From contig JAITIP010000023.1 in the NCBI GenBank assembly GCA_031279415.1, positions 1 through 34,855 on the forward strand: DNA of 34,855 bases, given 5' to 3'. The notes under the pieces were generated by a model that ran no database searches, was not told the DNA's origin, and saw nothing but the letters and a program-made list of their open reading frames with translations. The position numbers and the translations under genes were made by a program. Shown here piece after piece: positions 23,390-31,498 of the stretch. Every line of letters starts with the position of its first letter. The stretch's first letter is position 1. The stretch comes from Candidatus Endomicrobium procryptotermitis (GTDB lineage Bacteria > Elusimicrobiota > Endomicrobiia > Endomicrobiales > Endomicrobiaceae).

Positions 23390-25449
23390 TTGTTATTCAC
23401 TCCTTTTCTGCCTACGCCGTAAAGTCCGGACATTGTATTTGCACCCTGTGGGCTGGCGAGAAATTCCTGTACTTTTTGCTTGACCATGATATCTAGAGTA
23501 CGTACATTATTTACATTGCTTTGAGCTACTGATACTTCGGCATTTGCCTGATTGATTATATTAACTTCCACCGATCCGGAACTTCCACCGGATTTATTAA
23601 GTAAGGCAACGGCATTCGAAAGCATTGCACTTGCCGCCATGAGAGCTTGAGCTATATTTCCCTGCTGACCTTCATTCAATACCAGCTCACCAGAATTTGC
23701 ACGTATAAGCACATTATCACCGGATTTAGAATTACCGCCCACAAAACCGCCTGTTGCGAACTTTCCGGCCATTGCCTTAATCACACCCGCAGCTACTCTC
23801 ATTGCCGCAGCAGCAGCTATTCCTTGTCCAAATGCTGCGTAATCTTTTTTTAATAAGGCTGCAAAAGCTTCAGCTTCTAACTGTGTTGCCAGCGCTTTAA
23901 CAACATCGGCTAAAGCCAAAACACTTGTTTTTGCAAATGCTTTCATTCCATCTTCGCCACGCGCAAGAGCTTCTCCCATTGCGTCAAAACCTTCCATTGT
24001 TGAAGCCATTGCATTCTTTATAATATCGGAAGTCTTAACTGCTGAATCACTCATTTCCTGCATTGCGATTTCCCAACTTTCCGCAAATGTCGGAGCTTTA
24101 TCTTTTACTGCATCATTTGCACCTTGCATAATTGATGTGATTTGTTCAGCAGAAAATTTGCCCGTATCAATAAGTCGCTGTGCCTCATCTTTATAAAACT
24201 GTAAACGCGCCTCTCCATAGAGTTTTTCATCGGCGGCTCTTTTTTGGAGATATTCTTGAACTTGCTTTGCTTGAACATTTAAGCTTGTGCGCTCAACTTC
24301 GTTGGTTTGTTCGCCTAGCTTTTCTGCGAGTGTTTTTCTCTGTTCTGCAAGTAAGCGTTCTTGTTCATATCGAACTTTAGCCGCCGCTTCTTGTTCTCTA
24401 AGAATTGCAGCATTCCGCTGTTTTTCTATTTCCGCCAGAATCTTGGCATCCATTTTTGCTTGCGCGATAGTTTTCTCTAAACCTCCACCGACTCCCGTTG
24501 CAATAGAATCGGTAAAATTTCCAAATTTTCCTAAATCGCCGTATGTTGCTTTAATTGTTTTTGTGACAATGTCTTTAGCTGCTCCCCAGACTTCACTCCA
24601 TACTGAAGCCGTCTTTTTAGCAGTTTGCTGCTGTTCTTTATTAAGATATGTGTTTGTGATTACGACAATATCATTTAATGTTTTTAGAATGTCTGTTAAA
24701 GCGGGAGCAATAGCACCGCCAATCGTTTCTTTTAAATCTCCCCAAGCTTCACTTAGGGCTTTAGTTTTAACAAGTAAAGTGTCCGCATTCGCAGTCGCAA
24801 GCTCGCCGAAACGTTTATTTACATTACGCAAAACTTCTTCAAAATCTTTTGCTTTATCGCCTGTCTTAGCAATGCCTAAACCGTAACGACCAAGCATATC
24901 TGTGTTGCCTTCCGCAGCTTTAACAAGTAACATCATCGCACTGTTTAGATCCATGCCCAATCCTAAAGAAAGTGCATGAGCTGCCTTAACAGTATCTTTT
25001 GCCTGCTGTCCGAATAATCCGAAATTCGTAGCGAGAGCAAGCGCATTCTGAATTGTTTCATCAGATAATCCAGTAAAGTTTTGCATTTCCGTAGCAAAAT
25101 TCTGGAAGTCAACTAGAGCGGTTTTTGAAGTTATTCCGACATTATTCAATGAAGCCGAGAGTTTGTTAACAGCTTGCTGCGCTTCTCCAAATGCCTTAAC
25201 AGTACTTACGCCGAAGCGCACAATCATTGCAACGGAAAAAGCCGCCGCTACTTTCTTTGCCATATCAGAAAAAGCGTTCGCCGATTTAGTGGCTTGCGTT
25301 TGAGATTGCTTACTTAAATCGTCAAGAGATTTTGCAATCTGCTGAGTAGCAGATAACATATCTTGTCGCATCTGCTTTAAACCCTTTTCAACGCCTTTAG
25401 GGTCAAGCTCTGTGCCGATTTTTACGGACCCGTCATTATTTTCTGACAT
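23386..25449 (-). CDS. Tape measure protein
   Basis: A 687-aa protein that sets tail length and is threaded in the tail tube. Features: an N-terminal helical part, an Ala-rich region with LSDETIQNALALATNFGLFG and ALSLGLGMDLNSAMM blocks (common in short tape measures), a coiled-coil Glu/Arg/Gln-rich centre (about 330-430), a hydrophobic Ala-rich segment (about 545-600) and a Gly-Ser linker near 630. By the usual rough rule of 0.15 nm per residue the tail would be about 100 nm. The ATG at 25449 with GAGAGGG 6 nt upstream is preferred over a TTG at 25464. It overlaps the Gp15-like gene by 14 nt. Confidence 0.88.
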   Translation of the reverse strand: MSENNDGSVKIGTELDPKGVEKGLKQMRQDMLSATQQIAKSLDDLSKQSQTQATKSANAFSDMAKKVAAAFSVAMIVRFGVSTVKAFGEAQQAVNKLSASLNNVGITSKTALVDFQNFATEMQNFTGLSDETIQNALALATNFGLFGQQAKDTVKAAHALSLGLGMDLNSAMMLLVKAAEGNTDMLGRYGLGIAKTGDKAKDFEEVLRNVNKRFGELATANADTLLVKTKALSEAWGDLKETIGGAIAPALTDILKTLNDIVVITNTYLNKEQQQTAKKTASVWSEVWGAAKDIVTKTIKATYGDLGKFGNFTDSIATGVGGGLEKTIAQAKMDAKILAEIEKQRNAAILREQEAAAKVRYEQERLLAEQRKTLAEKLGEQTNEVERTSLNVQAKQVQEYLQKRAADEKLYGEARLQFYKDEAQRLIDTGKFSAEQITSIMQGANDAVKDKAPTFAESWEIAMQEMSDSAVKTSDIIKNAMASTMEGFDAMGEALARGEDGMKAFAKTSVLALADVVKALATQLEAEAFAALLKKDYAAFGQGIAAAAAMRVAAGVIKAMAGKFATGGFVGGNSKSGDNVLIRANSGELVLNEGQQGNIAQALMAASAMLSNAVALLNKSGGSSGSVEVNIINQANAEVSVAQSNVNNVRTLDIMVKQKVQEFLASPQGANTMSGLYGVGRKGVNNK

Positions 25450-26029
25450 GGCTTGCCCTCTCAATCAATTCTGCTTCAATTTCTTTTGCGCTCCTGCGCG
25501 GTCCGTGCGCCAGTGGAATCTTTAATTCTTCCAGTGCATCAGCATACTCCTGACGCATCTCTTTCGGTACATCTTTTTTACGCATCTGACGGAAATTCAC
25601 AATCTGTCTGAAAGTGGTTTGTTCGTTCAAGCCTTCAAACAAGGCCTTAAAAACATACCAATGAAGTTTTGCTTTCGTTAAATCAATTCTGTATTGCTGC
25701 CAAAAGCTCGCGTAAATCCGCGCGCTGTCGATGTCGTAGTCAAATACAATCTTTGCCGCTTTTTTTGCTTTTCTCTTTAATGCTGTATCCGCAAACGGAG
25801 AGCCGCCAAGCAAATAAGTTTTCATGATATAGATTATCGCAGCATTTAAGTTGCACGGTTCTTTTTTAAAAAACAACTTTAAAAGAAGCTCCAAACGTCC
25901 TGATGTGTCTAACTCTTCATCATCATGAGCTTTAATAAAAATCAAAACCCGACGATAATCAGTCAGAAGCTCCACTCGCTCTCCCGCTATATCAACATAT
26001 TTCGGCGGCTTATCCGTTAACAGATTCAT
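25436..26029 (-). CDS. Gp15-family tail assembly protein
   Basis: About 197 aa. The pattern VFDYDIDSARIYASFWQQY with a following LHWYVFKALFEGLNEQTTF is typical of the bacteriophage Gp15 family, mostly known from Firmicutes phages just before the tape measure. It probably serves as a tail assembly chaperone. The start at 26029 has GGAG 8 nt upstream and forms an ATGA overlap with the upstream gene; the longer frame to 26092 runs into it. No slippery heptamer is seen, so coupling seems to replace the usual frameshift. Confidence 0.8.
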   Translation of the reverse strand: MNLLTDKPPKYVDIAGERVELLTDYRRVLIFIKAHDDEELDTSGRLELLLKLFFKKEPCNLNAAIIYIMKTYLLGGSPFADTALKRKAKKAAKIVFDYDIDSARIYASFWQQYRIDLTKAKLHWYVFKALFEGLNEQTTFRQIVNFRQMRKKDVPKEMRQEYADALEELKIPLAHGPRRSAKEIEAELIERASHVRK

Positions 26030-26379
26030 TTCGCTATCTCCAGATACTTTTGAATCGTTTTCGCGCGTCTGTTCAGTATTCGGGCTTTGCACGCGTCCAT
26101 AAACTCAAGGAATGAGTAAATCGTTTCTTCAAGCTCCGATAAGTCTTTTTCAGGAAAAAGGTTTGATGCGGTTCCATCGCCCCAAATATCATCGAAAACG
26201 CGCTCGCACATATTACAGCCATCTTCAATAACTTGGGCATATGTGCGCTTCTCTTTCTTTTCGCATTCGTCCTGTGTTTTGGCAAAGTTCAAAAAAGCAT
26301 CCTCAACTTTTTTCATAAACGCAGGATTTGCGAAATTGCAGTTTAAAACTTTCTCTCCTACTTTAAATTCATCAGCCAT
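26026..26379 (-). CDS. Tail assembly chaperone-like protein
   Basis: A 117-aa, largely helical protein (MADEFKVGEKVLNCNFANP at the start, then YAQVIEDGCNMCERVFDDIWG). Small proteins of this kind lie between the tail tube and Gp15 genes and work as the first of two assembly chaperones. No catalytic motif. AAGGAG lies before the ATG; the stop overlaps the Gp15 start. Confidence 0.65.
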   Translation of the reverse strand: MADEFKVGEKVLNCNFANPAFMKKVEDAFLNFAKTQDECEKKEKRTYAQVIEDGCNMCERVFDDIWGDGTASNLFPEKDLSELEETIYSFLEFMDACKARILNRRAKTIQKYLEIAK

Positions 26380-26398
26380 TCAATTTCTCCTTATGTTG

Positions 26399-26881
26399 TT
26401 AAGCGGCAGGCGTGAATTCTTGGTCTTCCATATCCCATGTCCCTTTTACAAGGTCTCCGTCCTGAGATATCGTACCGGAGAGATTCAGGTCATCTCCGCC
26501 CGCTCCGGAACCGTCATTGTCAGGTATAACGTTATATGTGGCCATTCTCGCCGTGAATAGTCCGCTTCCGGAAGTTGTCTCATCCCACGTATCAACCGAT
26601 ACAATAGGAACTTTTATATTGAGTTTCTGATCGGCAGAGAGACCATACAACCATTTTGAAAATGGATCGTCATCATTGAGCAGCCCTGAGTAAGCATATG
26701 AGGGCTGATATGACTTTGTTTTCTCTCTTGCCGTTTTATCGGCAATATACTGTCTGGTATCCGTTTCGGGATTGAGACTGTTTGTGAAGTCTGTAATACC
26801 TTCATTAATCAAAACCCACTGCGGCGAACTCGCTGTTCCGATGTTTGCATAGTGCAGTTTTTCATACCTCATGCGTTCCAT
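26399..26881 (-). CDS. Major tail (tube) protein
   Basis: A 160-aa beta-rich protein with VLINEGITDFTNSLNPETDTRQY-like early segment (split as VLINEGITDF and TNSLNPETDT), a central LSADQKLNIKVPIVSVDTWD and a C-terminal WDMEDQEFTP. This pattern and the position before two chaperones and the tape measure fit a siphophage tube protein of the short, Firmicutes-like type. AAGGAG lies 7 nt before the ATG. It overlaps the terminator gene by 13 nt. Confidence 0.78.
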   Translation of the reverse strand: MERMRYEKLHYANIGTASSPQWVLINEGITDFTNSLNPETDTRQYIADKTAREKTKSYQPSYAYSGLLNDDDPFSKWLYGLSADQKLNIKVPIVSVDTWDETTSGSGLFTARMATYNVIPDNDGSGAGGDDLNLSGTISQDGDLVKGTWDMEDQEFTPAA

Positions 26882-27351
26882 AATATTGCTCCTTTTGCTT
26901 TGAATTTTAGATTGAATGTTGCCTGATACAAAGCCACTCCATCGCTGTCCTGCCCTGTAATATCAATCGGAGTCTGAACCAAATCAGCCGCCATTGCTTT
27001 AAAGTCATCGCCGAGATCTAAAGTGTTGATATTAGGCAAGCTCTTATAGTCTGGTTTTCTGAATATCTCCGGCAGGCTAACCTGCGACAGCCACGTTCCG
27101 ATAGCATTCAGCCAGTTAAATGCTTTCTCTTTATCGTCAGCTGAATTTGTTTTGTAAATGATAGAGAAAGAAAGCAAGAACTGTCCGCCTCCCTGTAAGT
27201 ATCTTTTAAGCGACGTGAAAGTTCCTGCTTTTAAAAGAGCTGCAGGATAGTTTGTACCGCTGTAAAACTCAAGCTCTACTTTCGGCGAAAGATTCGCAAA
27301 GTTCGAGTTTATGAATTCCTGCAATGCAACGATGAAAATTTTACCGTCCAT
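26869..27351 (-). CDS. Tail terminator/minor capsid protein (Minor_capsid_3-like)
   Basis: A 160-aa protein with the pattern GTNYPAALLKAG and LQGGGQFLLSFSIIYK, followed by a helix NWLNAIGTWL, as in the minor capsid protein 3 family, which acts as tail terminator between joining proteins and tube. AAGGA lies 8 nt before the ATG. The position is as expected. Confidence 0.68.
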   Translation of the reverse strand: MDGKIFIVALQEFINSNFANLSPKVELEFYSGTNYPAALLKAGTFTSLKRYLQGGGQFLLSFSIIYKTNSADDKEKAFNWLNAIGTWLSQVSLPEIFRKPDYKSLPNINTLDLGDDFKAMAADLVQTPIDITGQDSDGVALYQATFNLKFKAKGAILWNA

Positions 27352-27352
27352 T

Positions 27353-27703
27353 TTACTGTTCCTTCTTGCCGTAAAGAATTTCTTGCACTATCTGAATCCA
27401 TCTAGTCAGATATTGAGCTTTCGCAAACTCAAACCATAACCTCGTAGCGCGCGAATGCTTGTTTTTAGAATGATTAAACAAGCCGTAATACTGCGCTCTT
27501 GCATAAGGTGCATTGTAGACAACCAAACCAGAACCTATTGTAGTACTGAGTATGCCGCTCTTTTCCAGGTTTCCTGTTTGAAAAGGAACGAAAGGCGCAC
27601 TGTCTTTTAAGACAGCGGCATCCAGCGCGCGTTGGGACTGCCTCTTATTCGCGCCAACTTTCTGCATTACTTTCGATATGTTTATGTTCACTTTTACATT
27701 CAT
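27353..27703 (-). CDS. Head-tail joining protein (Minor_capsid_2-like)
   Basis: A 116-aa basic protein. DSAPFVPFQTGNLEKSG and VVYNAPYARAQYYGLFNHS are diagnostic of the phage minor capsid 2 / HK97 gp10-like joining group. The start overlaps the stop of the preceding gene (ATGA). It should sit in the neck under the connector. Confidence 0.78.
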   Translation of the reverse strand: MNVKVNINISKVMQKVGANKRQSQRALDAAVLKDSAPFVPFQTGNLEKSGILSTTIGSGLVVYNAPYARAQYYGLFNHSKNKHSRATRLWFEFAKAQYLTRWIQIVQEILYGKKEQ

Positions 27704-28140
27704 CTCGCTACCGCCACCAGAATTATTGGTTTGCCTTCATCAGCTCGCTTAGTAGAAAGCCCTGTTAAGCTAAATACAGGGTATTTCTGCATAAGCTCCT
27801 CTTTTGATAAGTTCAAATCTGCATCATCAACTTTGCGCGTAATGAAAAAGTCAGCTTCCGTTTTTATCGTCCAAGATGTATCTTTATCCGCGTCAGACTG
27901 GCGAGTCCAATCATCAGACTGAACATAGGCTTTGCCGCCGGAGTCGTAATCACGCAAATCAATAAGCAGCGTTGAAGTGTCCTGCGTTTCAATGCCTCTA
28001 CGTGCCAGACGCACGGCTCTGCCATCTTCAAAACGAACTCGTACAAGCGTAGTAGCCCGCCATTTCGTCTTATTTCCATCTGGAGAGCTATTAAACAGAG
28101 TTACTGTATCTGGTCGTAAAAACGCACTTACTACTTGCAT
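27700..28140 (-). CDS. Head-tail connector protein (Minor_capsid_1-like stopper)
   Basis: About 146 aa, beta-rich (DTVTLFNSSPDG, then ATTLVRVRFEDGRAV). It occupies the stopper position, between the adaptor and the joining protein. The ATG at 28140 with GGG 8 nt upstream is preferred over a GTG at 28146. Family membership is suggested by pattern and order. Confidence 0.6.
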   Translation of the reverse strand: MQVVSAFLRPDTVTLFNSSPDGNKTKWRATTLVRVRFEDGRAVRLARRGIETQDTSTLLIDLRDYDSGGKAYVQSDDWTRQSDADKDTSWTIKTEADFFITRKVDDADLNLSKEELMQKYPVFSLTGLSTKRADEGKPIILVAVAR

Positions 28141-28526
28141 GGACACATCCCGGCATACAGCAGGTTTGTCGGATATAGATAACTCCGAGCGCGGCCGTAT
28201 GCTTCAAAATTTATTTTTTGAATACTTTCTTTATCTATTGTATAGCTGTAATCCGGTACGCTTTCGGAAGTCTTTAACGCTCCGCCCGAGCCTGCCGTGA
28301 GTTTGAAATACGCGTAGCGGGCTTCGGCAAGTGCTGAAGTCGCCATTTTAATTTGAGTTTGAATGCTCGCACTGAAATTACCGAAGCCGTGACGTTCGAT
28401 ACGACCATAAGTCATAGCGTTAACATCTTCGCTTGCGCGTAAAGCTACTCGAGCAAAATCAGCGGAGGGTATAGGATTTCCCATATAGACGTTGTTATAA
28501 AAATTTTCATCAATATATGCTGCCAT
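28131..28526 (-). CDS. Head-tail adaptor (gp6-like) protein
   Basis: A 131-aa helical protein directly after the major capsid gene, with IPSADFARVALRASEDVNAMTYG near the N-terminus (split here as IPSADFARVA and LRASEDVNAMTYG) and an interrupted helical repeat (MATSALAEARYAY). This is the common layout of the adaptor ring under the portal. GAGGAGG lies 7-8 nt before the ATG. Confidence 0.68.
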   Translation of the reverse strand: MAAYIDENFYNNVYMGNPIPSADFARVALRASEDVNAMTYGRIERHGFGNFSASIQTQIKMATSALAEARYAYFKLTAGSGGALKTSESVPDYSYTIDKESIQKINFEAYGRARSYLYPTNLLYAGMCPCK

Positions 28527-28547
28527 CTTTATACCCTCCTCGATTTG

Positions 28548-29744
28548 TTAAGCTCTTTTTGCGAGCGTTATTGTCTTCGTTACAGCCGAGCTTCCGACAG
28601 TTATATCCGCTGTCTGCGTTACCTTACCCTGTTTTGTTACTCTGTAAGGATAAGTTCCGGCAGGCATATTAAATACAACCTTGCCATCCTCATCAGTCAG
28701 AAGCGCTGTGCCGTTTAACGTTACCCTTGCACCCTTAATCGCAGCTGGAGTTGAAGCATCGTCCTTAACTGTGAAAGTTACGGTCCGCGTATCGTAGGAC
28801 TGACCAGATTTCGCTTCCAAATATGCAAAAGGGAAGTTCGTTCTGTCCGGATCTAACGCAGTCGCTGGGTTCGGCAAAGCCCAACCCATCCTCAAGACGA
28901 CACGCAGTGCAACCATATCCTGCTGTGCGAGATTGTAGAGAATTTTATTCGAATCGTTCGGATCTGTAATTACACCTTCAGTCAGAAGTTTTATCGTGAT
29001 ATCCTGACGAATAGAATAAACCGCCTGTTTCCAGTCACCCACGATGAGCGGAGTTATTGAAGAATCAAATCCACCGTTTTCAGGGAAGAACATCGGTAAA
29101 CCATCCAGTGCATACTGAGTCCTTTCCTGCATTCCGTTTTTATTGAAAATAGGCTGACCGTTGGAGTCCTTAATTCCGCGCAAGTTGGCTCTCATAGTCA
29201 ATCCTGCTACCACACCGTTAGGCATATAACCGGCTTCTTCAACTTTGGAAATCACACCACCTTTTTCAAGTAAGAGATCATACATATTCGGATTGCTTGC
29301 CGGTATTTGAACATTATTGCCAGCATTGCGCGCTGATGTTATGATATCGTTGCGGAATCCTGCAGGTTTGTTTTTGCCGAAGATAATAGCTTCGTCAATT
29401 ACTCTGCCGAATGCTTCCTCAATTTTGGGCTGTATTGCGCCAAGAATGTCATAATCGGCATCAGCAAGTACGGCTTCGGAAATAGGCACGATTACCGCGA
29501 CTTCTTCAGCCTTAATCAAAACCTTATCCCATGCCGCCATTGTCGTCTGTTTCGTGCCGGTGTCGCCGTTTACCCAGTAAGCCTGCGGCAGCACATCGTC
29601 AACTCTCATCACTTCCTGCCCAGTCGTCATGTTCGGAAGTCTCGTCATCATTGAAAGAACAACTGATGCTTTGGGAACTCCGGACAAGATTCCGGGCAAA
29701 ATTACTTTTTCTAAAAGCGCTATATCTTCTCTTGTTATAAGCAT
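28548..29744 (-). CDS. Major capsid protein (HK97 fold) with C-terminal Ig-like domain
   Basis: A 398-aa shell protein. Residues about 1-312 match the HK97-like capsid family (EVAVIVPISEAVLADADYDI, AFGRVIDEAIIFGK and VALRVVLRMGWAL). The remaining part, about 320-396, is an extra Ig-like or prealbumin-like domain (TVTFTVKDDA, GARVTLNGTALLTDEDGKV, PAGTYPYRVT), expected to project from the capsid surface. No protease or delta domain is fused; a separate GP20-type scaffold is encoded upstream. AAAAGGAG precedes the ATG. Confidence 0.88.
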   Translation of the reverse strand: MLITREDIALLEKVILPGILSGVPKASVVLSMMTRLPNMTTGQEVMRVDDVLPQAYWVNGDTGTKQTTMAAWDKVLIKAEEVAVIVPISEAVLADADYDILGAIQPKIEEAFGRVIDEAIIFGKNKPAGFRNDIITSARNAGNNVQIPASNPNMYDLLLEKGGVISKVEEAGYMPNGVVAGLTMRANLRGIKDSNGQPIFNKNGMQERTQYALDGLPMFFPENGGFDSSITPLIVGDWKQAVYSIRQDITIKLLTEGVITDPNDSNKILYNLAQQDMVALRVVLRMGWALPNPATALDPDRTNFPFAYLEAKSGQSYDTRTVTFTVKDDASTPAAIKGARVTLNGTALLTDEDGKVVFNMPAGTYPYRVTKQGKVTQTADITVGSSAVTKTITLAKRA

Positions 29745-29793
29745 TTCTGTCTCCTTTTAATTCGCGGAACTCTTTACCGCTTTTCTAAATACT

Positions 29794-30348
29794 TTATTTT
29801 CCTGCTTTCCTAAATACATCATTCGCTTTTGCTCTAGCCTCTGCCACTTCGCTTTCGGCTGTTGATGCATTATTGTTATTCAGAGGAAAAGTACTCTTTT
29901 TTTCTGGCGTGACTTTGGTTTCTGTCTTCCACTCGGGATACGTTTCCAGAACACTGTCAACCGCTTTATCGAACGGCGTATCTTTTGATACGAGCTTTTC
30001 AGCCTGTGAAATTGCGGCATCCATATACTTCGATTGAATGCCTTTTCCTGAAACCGTCTTCTCGTGTTCAAAACGTGTGATTTTACTCTGATAGGAAGCG
30101 ACATCGCCTTCTAAATCATTAATGCGCTTCTTCAATTTTTCATCACCCGCTACGCTCGACTGAAGATTGGCGATTTCTCCGTCTTTCTTTTTTATCGCCT
30201 CATCGTGTTCTGCAATTATGCGCGTATGCTTATCTTTAGATACATACTCGCCTGTGGATAAATCCACCAACTTAATTCCGGTACCCTCGAGTTTCGACTT
30301 TACCTGATTAAACAACTCTTCGCCTAACTTCGCCTTTAAAAAATCCAT
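29794..30348 (-). CDS. Capsid scaffold protein (phage minor structural GP20 family)
   Basis: A 184-aa mostly helical protein: MDFLKAKLGEELFNQVKSKL, then a coiled coil (about 60-100, AIKKKDGEIANLQSSV), and a disordered Asn/Ala-rich tail ending NDVFRKAGK. GP20 family proteins scaffold capsid assembly and are absent from mature virions. AAAGGAGG lies before the ATG. After its stop codon about 20 bp resemble the last coding bases, a small duplication. Confidence 0.8.
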   Translation of the reverse strand: MDFLKAKLGEELFNQVKSKLEGTGIKLVDLSTGEYVSKDKHTRIIAEHDEAIKKKDGEIANLQSSVAGDEKLKKRINDLEGDVASYQSKITRFEHEKTVSGKGIQSKYMDAAISQAEKLVSKDTPFDKAVDSVLETYPEWKTETKVTPEKKSTFPLNNNNASTAESEVAEARAKANDVFRKAGK

Positions 30349-30418
30349 ACTTCCTCCTTTAACTACTCGCCGTTCTCAATACCTGATTGCAGCGTACCTG
30401 TATTTTATCGCCTATAGG

Positions 30419-31498
30419 TTAGGCTATTTTTTCGCGGGCATACTGTCGCGCGAGATTATTTGATTTGACGAATTCTGATTGGCGCTTCTGCCATTCTTTT
30501 ACTTTTAAAAGTTCTGCAGTATTATCTTGCCCACCGGCTTCCATAACGTCTGCTCTGCGCTTCCATCCGCGTATCATTCTTTCGTTGTATCTCTGCTCTT
30601 GGTCAAGCGCATACATTTCGGCATTTTCTTTTGATGTAAATATCTCTGCAAATGGATCTTCAACGCGTGGATCGCAAGGGTAAAAATTATGTCTGCAGTT
30701 TGCGCCGCAAAGTCCTGTGACTGTACCATAGCCGGTTGCTTCGTAGAAATTCGGATATTTAGAACTCTTTCCAGTTAAACTGAATATCCTTCCCTGCCAA
30801 GCCGCATGCTCTTCTCTTGCGCCGATATGCTCTGAAGTTTTGACGGTATCGTAATCAAGTTCTATGGTACGATTAAGAGAGATATTCGCTGTAGTTCTAT
30901 TCACTCCAGTTACAATTGCCCGGCGCGCACCAGCCTCTACTGAAATACTTCTACCGCTTGAATACTCGATTGAATAAACGCCTTCTTGTGCCAGCTTACG
31001 TACTGCACTCTCTACTGCTTTATCCGGAGTGAAAGCTCCGCTGACAACCTCAAAATGTGCTGTATCAAGAAACGCCGTGAACTTTGATATTGCAATAGAA
31101 CCTGTCGTGTTTGAAAGATTTGTCAAGGTTCCCATCGTTTGAATATATCCGGCTTCAATTATTTGCGCCCACCTATCCAAACTTGAAGTTGTGGCCGTTG
31201 CCGTTCCGGAAAGACGCAGTATCCTATTATCGTTTGTAATGCTTTTAGCCGATGCACTTTTTAAAACTGATTGAAGTTCACTGCTTGCCGATTTCAAGGA
31301 TCCGCGTACATCGCTTGATATTGCGTTATAAAATGAATTAACTTCCTTTAATTTTTCCTGCTGCCAACGCTGTGCTGAAACGCCGTAGTTTGCCCTTTTC
31401 AAACGTGCGGCAAGACTTGTTTCAATACTCGTTTGAAGCCCCGAGAAAATTGAATCAAGCCCATCGCTCATATGGTCAAGGTAAGATGCTTCAAGCAT
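30419..31498 (-). CDS. Minor capsid protein (Phage_min_cap2/MuF-like)
   Basis: A 359-aa protein following the portal gene. The motif HIGAREEHAAWQGRIFSL and GYGTVTGLCGANCRHNFYP (with the Gly-x-Asn-Cys-Arg-His core) identifies the phage minor capsid 2 family, related to SPP1 gp7/MuF, which accompanies the portal into the head. GGAGG lies 9 nt before the ATG, which overlaps the portal stop. Some MuF relatives carry C-terminal toxins; here the C-terminus is a short charged helix without one. Confidence 0.82.
   Translation of the reverse strand: MLEASYLDHMSDGLDSIFSGLQTSIETSLAARLKRANYGVSAQRWQQEKLKEVNSFYNAISSDVRGSLKSASSELQSVLKSASAKSITNDNRILRLSGTATATTSSLDRWAQIIEAGYIQTMGTLTNLSNTTGSIAISKFTAFLDTAHFEVVSGAFTPDKAVESAVRKLAQEGVYSIEYSSGRSISVEAGARRAIVTGVNRTTANISLNRTIELDYDTVKTSEHIGAREEHAAWQGRIFSLTGKSSKYPNFYEATGYGTVTGLCGANCRHNFYPCDPRVEDPFAEIFTSKENAEMYALDQEQRYNERMIRGWKRRADVMEAGGQDNTAELLKVKEWQKRQSEFVKSNNLARQYAREKIA

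Noticed and set aside
24287-24886. 199-aa plus-strand ORF inside the tape measure gene
   Set aside because: It is antisense to a strong tape measure gene, with Ser/Cys-rich composition typical of a shadow frame.
26026-26060. Programmed frameshift joining the two tail chaperones
   Set aside because: No X-XXY-YYZ slippery heptamer is present; the ATGA overlap with its own GGAG indicates coupled separate translation.
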